From positions 3,310,001-3,374,000 of the forward strand of contig NC_092333.1 of assembly GCF_046630445.1 (NCBI RefSeq): a stretch of 64,000 nucleotides of DNA. Direction: 5' to 3'. Source of the stretch: Rutidosis leptorrhynchoides (taxonomy: Eukaryota; Streptophyta; Magnoliopsida; Asterales; Asteraceae). A model generated the notes under the pieces. It had not been told where the DNA came from. It ran no database searches and saw only the letters and a list, made by a program, of their open reading frames with translations. Positions 57,001-64,000 of the stretch are shown piece by piece (the first letter of the stretch is position 1; each line of letters begins with the position of its first letter). The translations under genes were made by a program, and so were the position numbers.

Positions 57001-58085
57001 GTTTGAAACAAGCACCTAAGCAATGGCATCAAAAGTTTGATGAAGTGATTTTATCTAGTGGTTTTAAATTAAACCAAGCAGATAAATGTGTATATAGTAA
57101 ATTTGATGATTCTGGTAAAGGAGTTATAATTTGTCTATATGTTGATGACATGTTAATCTTTGGGACTGACCAAAGTCAGGTTGATTTAACAAAAGAATTT
57201 TTGTCATCAAAATTCTCCATGAAAGATATGGGGGAGGCTGACGTTATACTTGGCATTAGGATCAAATGTGAAAGCAAAGGAATTTTGATTTGTCAATCTC
57301 ATTATATTGAGAAGGTGTTGAAAAAGTTCAATTGCTTTGAATGTAATCCTGTGAGTACCCCTGTTGATCCAAGTGAGAAGCTTATGCCTAATCAAGGTGA
57401 AGCTGTATCACAACTTGAGTATTCTCAGGTGATTGGCTGTTTGATGTACGCCATGACTTGCACAAGGCCGGATATTGCTTTTGCTGTGGGAAAACTGAGT
57501 AGATATACTAGTAATCCTAGTACTCATCACTTGCAAGCAATTAGGCGGGTACTAAAGTACTTGAAGAAAACTATGGACTATAGTTTATCTTATAATGGGT
57601 TTCCTTCGGTAATAGAAGGATATTCTGATGCGAGTTGGATAACCAATATTGAAGATCATTCTTCAACGAGTGGTTGGGTGTTCTTGCTTGGGGGAGGTGC
57701 TATTTCATGGGCTTCTAAGAAGCAGACATGTATTACCAACTCAACGATGGAATCTGAGTTTGTTGCTTTAGCTGCTGCTGGTAAAGAAGCAGAATGGCTT
57801 AGAAACTTGATCCATGAGATACCATTATGGCCTAAACCTATAGCACCCATGTCTATCCATTGTGATAGTGCTGCGACATTGGCAAAGGCTTATAGCCAGA
57901 TGTACAATGGAAAGTCTAGACACTTAGGTGTCAGACATAGCATGATTCGTGAACTCATCATGAATGGGGTGATTTCTATAGTGTTCGTGAGGTCACAACA
58001 GAATTTAGCTGATCACTTGACGAAGGGATTGGCAAGAGACTTGGTGAACAAGTCTGCTGTGGGGATGGGTTTAAAGTCTACATAA
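54093..58085 (+). CDS. Ty1/Copia Gag-Pol polyprotein, intact
   Basis: A 1330-aa single ORF from the ATG at 54093. The Gag region (about 1-250) starts [20 protein letters not shown]; the CCHC knuckle [14 protein letters not shown] is at 254-267. Protease VDSGATTH has its Asp at 327. GAG-pre-integrase has LWHARLGH at 457-464. The integrase core has FIDDASRF near 537-544, RTDRGGEY near 581 and [15 protein letters not shown] has [41 protein letters not shown] and YVDD at 1016-1019. RNase H starts at GYSDASW (Asp 1179), with MESEFVAL and the C-terminal RHLGVRH ... ADHLTKGL. Gene order PR-IN-RT-RH is that of Copia. No stop or frameshift is present and all catalytic residues I can check are in place, so this copy may be autonomous. 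The Copia lineage is not assigned. Confidence 0.97.
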   Translation: MAATMKHMTANFSKLDKFEGIDFRRWQKKMHFFLSSMSVVYVLSTPIPEDHGDDATIEQIRKRCKWENDDYIARGLILNGMADSLFDIYLNVESSKELWDCLETKYMSEDASSKKFLVSNFNNYKMVDSRPVLEQYNELIRILGQFTQHKMNMDESIQVSSIIDKLPPSWKEFKHSLKHKKEELTLVELGSHLRIEESLRLQDNDKPKSNEVAGTSVVNMVEHKKFTSNNDKKGKRKHQGYNKANPNKKSKLTCWKCGKTGHMKKDCKVIFGNNNAKGSSTSGSGNGLNNHNSKGQNIFNNSNENYYVSYISEAYFVQDDDVAWWVDSGATTHVCKDRFWFNTYESVTDGSILHMGNESTASVHGRGSVDLCFSSGKTICLFDVLHVPQIRKNLVSSSVLNCCGYKQVIESDKFVLSKHGMFVGFGYLCNRMFRLNINHLNVNFAFISTSSINNSTLWHARLGHIHFKRMQDMSKDGLIPAFDMNNEKCKTCMLTKITKKPFQNVHRDTEILELIHSDLCDLHATPTLGNKKYFVTFIDDASRFCYVYLLHTKDEALDKFKIFKTEVELQQKALIKRLRTDRGGEYIDQSYFQSVGIIHETTAPYTPQQNGISERKNRVLKEMVNSMLSYSGLNEGFWGEAMLTACYLLNRVPNKRNKITPYELWNKRKPNLNYLRVWGCRAVVRLPDPKKKSLGERGIDCIFVGYVEHSKAYRFYVIEPNEFVSINSVIDSRDAIFDENRFSSIPRPKDMIPSNNGINKDCNDEFSEKAVDQSLELQKSKRKRKPKSFGPDFQLYLVEGSRGDVSTQYSYCFNVDDDPKTYDEAMRSQDVAFWKEAINDEMDSIMGNNTWVLADLPPGCKPLGCKWIFKKKMKVDGTIEKFKARLVIQGFRQKSGIDYFDTYAPVARITTIRLLIALATIHNLVIHQMDVKTAFLNGELDEEVYMNQPQGFVMPGNEGKVCKLVKSLYGLKQAPKQWHQKFDEVILSSGFKLNQADKCVYSKFDDSGKGVIICLYVDDMLIFGTDQSQVDLTKEFLSSKFSMKDMGEADVILGIRIKCESKGILICQSHYIEKVLKKFNCFECNPVSTPVDPSEKLMPNQGEAVSQLEYSQVIGCLMYAMTCTRPDIAFAVGKLSRYTSNPSTHHLQAIRRVLKYLKKTMDYSLSYNGFPSVIEGYSDASWITNIEDHSSTSGWVFLLGGGAISWASKKQTCITNSTMESEFVALAAAGKEAEWLRNLIHEIPLWPKPIAPMSIHCDSAATLAKAYSQMYNGKSRHLGVRHSMIRELIMNGVISIVFVRSQQNLADHLTKGLARDLVNKSAVGMGLKST

Positions 58086-58604
58086 ATTTCTAATTATAAG
58101 ATACCCAATTCCCTTCTGATGAAAATTAGAAGTTGAATTCAATGTGGAAGGCTTATACTTAGAAATTTGGAGTACAAAATTTTGTATCATCCCAAGGTAA
58201 GGTATGTACTCGGACCTGTTGAAGGTGAGGATGAAGTTTAGCTTCTTAATGGTTTATTTGAAAAAGTGCAATAGCAGGTGCATGACTGAAATGAACTACC
58301 TATGTGAATGTGAAGTTTTGCCGCTTCAACAAAGCTTGGACTTTTGCTTTAGATACATTCATGAATGGATATGGACACATGGCTTGTAAAGTGTCAGGAT
58401 AGCTTTAGAGTATTTGAAAACTTATGTGTATGTTATTTTCAGTTATTCAAATGGGTTGAAGGGTTCAATTCTTAGAACACCCCGATTCTCGAATATTTGG
58501 AATGTGTAATGTACTAAGGTGAAAATTCAATCTTCAAGATATTTTCATTTATGCATGAGTTTTGTTTTAATTTGTTTAATTCTCATGAAACGAATTGCAC
58601 TAAA
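58086..58604 (+). other. 3' untranslated region of the Copia element
   Basis: Between the polyprotein stop and the PPT; no further gene. The 61-aa ORF at 58204-58389 has no recognisable motif. Confidence 0.6.
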
Positions 58605-58615
58605 TTGGGGAGGAT
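58605..58615 (+). other. Polypurine tract of the Copia element
   Basis: TTGGGGAGGAT directly before the 3' LTR start TGTTG. Confidence 0.9.
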
Positions 58616-59636
58616 TGTTGTAAATTTAGTGTAATTTTGGGTTTTAATCTACACTTGTAAATGGGTTTGGAGGTACGGAGTGTACACCCATTAAGTGATA
58701 GATTACCCGAACTCAAAAGTGGTTTTCCATTATTTACTATCATGACTTGGTCTACCTAAAATTTGACTAAGTGTTTTCAGTACTAAGTTTTCTTAATAAG
58801 CTGAAATTTGGCTAAGTGTTTTGTGCTGGTTGTTCTGCATTGCTGGTCCTTGTGCTGGTTGTTCTGCGCAGCTGGTCCCTATGCTGGTTGTTCTGCGCAG
58901 CTGGTCCCTGTGCTGGTTGTTCTGCGCAGCTGGTCCCTGTGCTGGTTGTTCTGCACAGCTGGTCCTGTTTGCTGGTTCCTCTGCGCTGCTGGTCCTGTAT
59001 GCTGACTTTTGCGCTGCTGGTCCTGTTTGCTGATTTTTGCGCTGCTGGTCCTTTTGCAGTGCTGGTTCTTAAGAGACAGCAGTAAGAAAACACTTAACAC
59101 AATTTTGAGTGATTACGGAAGAATTATTCTTGCACCCACTTTTACTTTAGTGGTTGAAGGAATAATACTTGTTTATTATAAAGTGATCACTCATGCTTTG
59201 ATAGTTGTAAAATATAATATATGTTTATTGTAAAAGTAACAACTTTTACTTTAATGATGGAAGTGATAATATTTGTTTATAGAAATATTCTTCATGTAAC
59301 CACTTTTGAATATTATAGAAGATACTTTTATTAATCAATCGGCCAATTGATTTTAATAAAAGACTCTTTCATGATTAAGGGTGTATATAAATATATTAAC
59401 CAATATGCATGAGAAAGACACACAAGTTACGAACACCAAAATATTCTTCTGCAAAAGGAATTCTTGTTTCTGCCAAAACAAGAATTTAATCTCTGTCTTA
59501 TCCCAAAGTGATATTCGTGTAACCCAGGCTATAAGGGTCGAATAATTACTTTCGGAAAGTGATACCACGATTCAGTGATTTATCCGGCTATCGATTATTT
59601 TACCCTACACGAAAGAATTTAATAAAACCTCCAACA
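58616..59636 (+). mobile_element. 3' LTR of the Copia element
   Basis: Same as the 5' LTR apart from lacking one 29-bp minisatellite unit and a handful of substitutions (for example T/C near 59453). It is followed by AAATG. Confidence 0.95.
58823..59062. repeat. 29-30-bp minisatellite in the 3' LTR (one unit fewer)
   Basis: Same units as 53223-53490, but the second TGCATTGCTGGTCCCT unit is absent. Confidence 0.95.
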
Positions 59637-59799
59637 AAATGAAGGTACTTTCTTTGTTTATTATTTTATTCAGAATCATGCACTATTGCACGCGTCTACA
59701 TTGTCTTATGTGGATTTGTATTTATTTATCTTTATATAGATAGAAAATATAGTATCAATAGAATGGATGGACGGAGATGTAAATAGATGATATTTTTAA

Positions 59800-59932
59800 G
59801 GGTAGTAATATCTACACAACCAATTTTTACAAATACACAACCAAACATATTTTACAGTGTTGTACTGTACAACACTGTAAAGCATGTTTGGGTGTGTATT
59901 TGTAAAAATTGGCTGTGTATATATCATCACCC
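59800..59932. mobile_element. 133-bp palindromic MITE, Mutator type
   Basis: Almost the whole element is one inverted repeat. The left arm starts GGGTAGTAATATCTACACA and the right arm, read inverted, GGGTGATGATATATACACA; the arms meet at TGTTGTACTGTACAACA. Flanks are identical 9-mers TATTTTTAA (59791-59799 and 59933-59941), the 9-bp duplication of the Mutator superfamily. Confidence 0.85.
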
Positions 59933-60387
59933 TATTTTTAATCAAGTAAAAAACACTAATAAAATGAACAGAACATGATTTTCTGATTTTTGGGACCTAC
60001 TTTTGATTACATGAAAAAAAAAAAAAACCTATCGTGTCTAAATTGCCACCTCTGATTTACATAGATGTATGATATGATGATCAAACTTATAATTCGTCAT
60101 TCAATTCCCGATACTGGTTTTTTCTTTATTGCAATGGTGTCGATTGACCTGTTTATCATTGGTTCATAATGCTGACTTTTCCAAGGTGACAGTTCAGAAG
60201 ACATAGAAGCTCTGAATCAGCTGAATGTCCTTTTAAATTTCTGTTTTCAATGAATTTGATGCTAATTTGTGTAATTCGGGTCCCTAATGAAATGTTTGCT
60301 CATCACAAGCTGATGGTGAACATGTGAGATTGGTTGTATCTAATGAATGAGCAATGATTGAAGCGGATACCTTGCAACCTTAAACAG

Positions 60388-60500
60388 ATAGGAGGAATCA
60401 ACCCTTGAAATGGTGGATCGGGACTCTCACATTTTCCGCTATTCCTATTGTTGTTACAATTGTTTTCTTGAAATATGGCGTGCCGTTTGTTTCTAAGAAG
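60388..60500 (+). other. Exon-like segment with a hydrophobic helix
   Basis: An acceptor-like TTAAACAG precedes and a donor AAG/GTACAT follows a fully open 37-codon stretch with WWIGTLTFSAIPIVVTIVF, a plausible membrane segment, ending VPFVSKK. I do not recognise the protein and see no neighbouring exons, so it may be a captured or leftover exon, or chance. Confidence 0.2.
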
Positions 60501-61333
60501 GTACATATCTATTGAGCTCATTTCGGGTAATTAAGTTATGCTTAGCGATTAGATGCATTCATCTCTAACTGTATTGTAGAGTGTTCGACATCATAAGCTG
60601 GAATAATGAATTATTATTTTATTTTTTTTACAATGCTAAGGACATTATTTTCAGCAAAAAAGTAGGTGACATTGATCTGCTTTAGTTTGTGTTGTAACAT
60701 TAGGTTACCTAATAAATTTGTGGATACATCTTCTTTTGCTACTGCCGAGTAACTTAAAATTATATGCCCTTAGTCAAGATAGATTGAGAATATCAAGTAG
60801 ATGTCACATTGTAAGATGTAAATTAAATGGACTAATCTGCAAATTTGCTATTATTAACACATTCATAGAATCTAATTGCAATAGCCACGTTCACTGTAAG
60901 TTATTCATATATACATTATGTATACATATGCATTGCTTTTTTGTTTGATATTTTCTGATCATAACTGACTAATTGGATTGATTAGGTTACATGGTGGTAA
61001 TTTTGAAAAGAACGCTCGATGAGATGGAGAAAAACAGCTATGAATATAATTGTATCTTTTGTTTTCTTTGAGGTAATGTTAATCCATAGCAACTGTAACA
61101 TGATAAGAATTGGTCAGTAGTATGTAAGCTATGACTCCAAACATGTTTAAGATGTATGCTATACAAATAAGTAGTACTAAAGTTATTGATTTGAATAACA
61201 TATATATAGTATTATTCGAATTCTTTGTTCCTTTTAGGATTGTTGCAATTGCATATGCAACAAGAAATAGCACTCGAAAGATACCCGCAGCAACGCGCGG
61301 GCCGTACCAATACTCGTTAGATTTAATCAAGAT

Positions 61334-61978
61334 GGAAACACTTTTTTGAGGAGAAGGGGGAGTAATTTTTTCTGGTTTTTTTTTTGAATTTTTTTTGAAA
61401 CTTTTTTTTTTCAGACATTAAGATTACATGAAAATATGAAGTTAAAAACTTGACACTTCGTAATGAATATTATTATTTTGGCGGGAAAACACTCGACGAA
61501 ATAAATGATAATATTCATTGCAATGAATGTTTTGCTTTTGAGGGTTTAAAAATTAGGGTTAGAAATTAGGGCTTAAAATTTAGGGTTTAGCTATTAAGGT
61601 TTAGAAATTAGGGTTTTGGGTTTAGAAATTAGGGTTTAGATTGAATTTTTCACACGAACGGTTTAGAGTTTAGGGTTTAGGGCTAAGGGTTTTGGGTTTA
61701 GTCCTAAACCCTAAACTCTAAATCGAGCTAAATCTTGAAAAAAACTTCATATACAATGGAAAAAAGCGCTTGAAGAATAACATTAAGGAATAACATTACG
61801 CGTGATGCATGTTATCAGTTTTTTCTTCGAGCGTTTTCTCGCCAAAATAATAACATTCATCACAAAGTGTCTTTTTTAAATGTTCATATTTTTGTGTGCT
61901 CTTAATGTTGAAAAAAAAAATTCGAAAAAAAACGAAGAAATAAATTTTACTTCCCCATTCCCCCAAAAAGTGTTTCCC
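61334..61978. mobile_element. Long-TIR (fold-back-like) element with telomere-like interior
   Basis: The ends GGAAACACTTTTTTGAGG and, inverted, GGGAAACACTTTTTGGGG start imperfect inverted repeats at least 170 bases long. They share blocks such as CATTAAGA and TATTATTTTGGCGRGAAAAC followed by CTCGA. The middle (61545-61730) consists of degenerate TTTAGGG-type repeats, partly in inverted orientation. No ORF is present, and I could not find a clean target duplication. Confidence 0.65.
61545..61730. repeat. Degenerate telomere-like (TTTAGGG) repeats
   Basis: Repeated TTAGGGTTT, TTTAGGGTTTAGGG and AAATTAGGG variants, then CCTAAACCCTAAACTC in the opposite sense. Confidence 0.8.
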
Positions 61979-62021
61979 TCTTAATTATGACCCTTTGCAC
62001 AAATTAATTTGGAACAATTAA

Positions 62022-62540
62022 GTCCCGTCCAAAATTATGATTTTTCATTGGCTCGCGATTAAAAATAGTATCCCAATTAAAGAAGTTTTGATCCAGCGGC
62101 ACATCTTGCACCAAGACCATTCGTCGTTATGTGTTTGGTGCGATAACGCAGTCGAATCTATCGAACATTTATTGTTGCATTGTCTGTGGACTTTTAAAAT
62201 TTGGTCAGCTCTTTTCCTTTGGTGGAATATTGAATGGGTAATTCCGTCTTCGATAGTCGAACTCTCTTGTGATTGGTACTACGGTATGGGGGTTAACGAC
62301 AACTAGTTTTGGCGTTTGATAAGCCCGGCCACACTTTGGGTTATATGGCTTGCAAGAAATGATTTCATCTTCAATGGAAACTACACTTGTTGGTCGAGCA
62401 TAGTTCGGAGCATCAAACTCAAAGTCTTCCTATGGGCGACTACATTTAAATTATGTTACAATAATTCTATGTATGGGAATGTAACCCGGGTCTCTTATGT
62501 CGATCGACTTAGAAAGTTTGTCACTGTCTTGTTGTAATGT
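62022..62540 (+). pseudogene. LINE ORF2 C-terminal remnant (zf-RVT)
   Basis: The frame reads VPSKIMIFHWLAIKNSIPIK, then a zinc-binding CVWCDNAVESIEHLLLHC, then WSALFLWW. After a stop at 62304 it continues in the same style with ATLWVIWLARNDFIFNG. This is the zf-RVT (PF13966) domain and the tail of plant non-LTR retrotransposon ORF2. It carries at least one stop. It is possibly the downstream half of the LINE fragment at 52640-53015, separated by later insertions. Confidence 0.75.
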
Positions 62541-63578
62541 TTGGTAATGTGTCTGCTGATCAAATGGTCCCTATGTAGCCTGTGAAGTTGAAGAATTCAT
62601 CATTTTGATGAATTGCTTCTCCTTAATTGGATTTACATAATTTGTGCATTTTGGCCCAAAAACAAAAAACAAAAAATTAGCTAAAGTCCAGTAGATGACT
62701 AAAGCCCGGAAAATCCACTGTAGAAATCTTCAGTTCGTAAAATAGATGTATGTCGTTCCAGACTATTAACTCTTATAAAGTCTGGAAAATTCAAGACGCC
62801 AACAATTAGTATAATTTTTGTTAACCAAACCATATTTTGACTCAACAGATTATAAGTTTAAGTTTAATTATTGTTTTTTCCCAACCTCGGTTTAAATAAG
62901 AAGAACGTATACAAAATCACACATTGACGACAATGGACATGCAACCGGTGCATCATATAAGACAGATAGATACAAATGAACAAAAAAGCCAAATAACAAA
63001 TCAAAACATTGGTAGGGGCTGAAGACACTCCAACAAAAATCGACTGGAAATGCTTGAAGAACCTAACAGAACTTATTGTAAAACAGATAAATGAAAAGCC
63101 CCATTTAAATCATAAACCTGCTACATAATAGCTCAAAAAAGGGCGGATAAGTTGTAAGCACTTAACAACCTTGAAATGTTGGATTGAACCACAAACAAAC
63201 ATGCATGTATATTAATGAGACGTCAGAAACATCGACCAAACACTAAGTTGCTAAGCAACGCTTAAATTTTCTCACCAAAGGAATTAAATAAGAACAACCA
63301 AAAACATCTTCTCAACTGCAAACAAGATAGCTACTAAAAAAGATAGAAACTATCATTGATTAATAGATCCCATTCCTTTTCTGTTCCCTTTAATTAATTA
63401 ATAAAAAAAATAAAAATAACAAACACTAATGGCATGTTCTTTCCTCACATCAGGCAACCTATCTATGATCTTAAACTCATGAATGCTTTTCAGTAATAAA
63501 TCAGTTATTTAATAAATCAATTTGATTTGATTTATTTCATTCTCAATATCTATAAGAAGCGAAAGCCGAAAACAAACA
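62541..63578. other. Intergenic region downstream of the PPR gene
   Basis: AT-rich, no ORF or repeat of note. It probably includes the 3' UTR of the minus-strand PPR gene in its right part. Confidence 0.5.
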
Positions 63579-64000
63579 TTACCATTGAGCATCAGGAAAG
63601 CAGTCATCATCTTCTTCCATTTCAGTGGCTAACATCTCCAAAACTGACTCAATATCATCTTTCGAACTGTGTGTCTTATCTGATACCGTAAAAGCATGCA
63701 ACTTGTTCTCATTTTCTAACCAACTAATACCATGTTCTTTCCTCACATCTCTTTCGTTCATAAGTTTTCTCATTTTTGCCACACAATCCCATTTCCCTAA
63801 TGCTGCATACATTCCTGAAAGCAACACATACCCAACAGATGATCCAGGTTCCAATTCAATCAACTCTTCACCAGCTTTTCTTCCTAATTCCAAATTTCCA
63901 TGAATCTTACAAACTCCTAGTAACGCTTTCCAAACGCGAGCATCAGGTTTAATATGCATATTTCTTAACTGATTTACCACCTCATCAAAACGTCCTGCTC
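63579..64000 (-). CDS. Pentatricopeptide-repeat protein, C-terminal part (partial)
   Basis: The frame is open from the window edge to a stop at 63579-63581, at least 139 codons. It contains the end of a PPR motif (MHIKPDARVWKALLGVCKIHG), then the E domain (LGRKAGEELIELEPGSSVGY, VLLSGMYAALGKWDCVAKMR) and an E+-like tail (GISWLENENKLHAFTVSDKT). It ends in an acidic DDDCFPDAQW without a DYW deaminase domain. Such E/E+ PLS-class PPR proteins act in mitochondria or plastids, mostly in C-to-U RNA editing. The N-terminus and any targeting peptide lie outside the window. This is the only apparently functional host gene seen. Confidence 0.9.
   Translation of the reverse strand, partial: AGRFDEVVNQLRNMHIKPDARVWKALLGVCKIHGNLELGRKAGEELIELEPGSSVGYVLLSGMYAALGKWDCVAKMRKLMNERDVRKEHGISWLENENKLHAFTVSDKTHSSKDDIESVLEMLATEMEEDDDCFPDAQW

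Larger units (their letters stand above)
53016..59636 (+). mobile_element. Complete Ty1/Copia retrotransposon
   Basis: LTRs of 1050 and 1021 bp, one uninterrupted polyprotein ORF, a clear PPT and a 5-bp target duplication AAATG (53011-53015 and 59637-59641). The LTRs differ by one 29-bp minisatellite unit and only a few substitutions by eye, so it is very young. No tRNA-type PBS follows the 5' LTR. Confidence 0.95.
59642..61323. other. Mostly unassigned sequence around a MITE and an exon-like segment
   Basis: AT-rich with no long ORF. It contains the MITE at 59800-59932 and the exon-like stretch at 60388-60500; otherwise nothing recognisable. Confidence 0.4.

Noticed and set aside
61545..61730. 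A true telomere end or long interstitial telomere
   Set aside because: The repeats are few, degenerate and enclosed by inverted repeats of a small element.

Overview
This window is repeat-dominated, AT-rich nuclear DNA from a flowering plant, probably an Asteraceae-type eudicot. The family guess rests on the style of the Tekay-like LTRs and is an inference. Almost everything is transposable-element or satellite DNA. The only convincing host gene is the 3' end of a pentatricopeptide-repeat (PPR) gene at the right edge (63579-64000, minus).

Positions 1-29640 are a stack of nested Ty3/Gypsy elements. A degraded chromoviral (Tekay/Del-like) element lies on the minus strand. Its primer-binding site is at 22905-22916 and its very long 5' LTR runs from 22919 to 29640. 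Two insertions break it. At the integrase end, a plus-sense LTR ends at 4214 and is itself cut at its left by another LTR (1-1099). In gag, a second Tekay-like element (7463-21316) is inserted and flanked by the 5-bp duplication GGGTT. This inner element has two nearly identical 3.4-kb LTRs, a gag-pol with two stops and one frameshift, and a leader between PBS and gag that encodes an acidic ORF and an F-box-like protein. To its right are a stub of a second pol copy and a stub of a third LTR, so it was once a tandem LTR-INT-LTR-INT-LTR structure.

Positions 29641-50409 are an array of roughly 520-bp satellite monomers, about 18 in all. The array is split by a non-autonomous Tat-like LTR element (34941-46359). 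That element carries gag and protease on the minus strand, no RT, RNase H or integrase, and an intron-containing coiled-coil gene of the 'putative gypsy-type transposase' kind on the opposite strand with its own TATA box. A 3.8-kb solo LTR sits five bases inside the last exon of that antisense gene (TSD GGTTA).

Positions 50410-52200 hold an LTR-like segment with clustered TCGTACGA-type palindromes and four stem-loops with a constant loop and covarying stems, followed by a relic of the Tat-type LTR. Positions 52640-62540 hold fragments of LINE ORF2. Between them sit a complete, apparently coding-competent Ty1/Copia element (53016-59636, TSD AAATG, one 1330-aa ORF), a 133-bp Mutator-type MITE with a 9-bp TSD, and a long-TIR element with telomere-like filling. 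A 967-bp Harbinger/Tourist-like MITE (TSD TTA) lies inside the big Tekay LTR.

Three patterns recur. Six LTRs of several families carry what looks like the same intron, with a GTGAGT donor and a TTCTCAG acceptor whose flanks are mutually complementary in crossing order. Three of the LTRs carry a tRNA-like Pol III promoter followed by a (TTA)n tract. The Copia element lacks a tRNA-type PBS; instead its PBS position is complementary to its own LTR.
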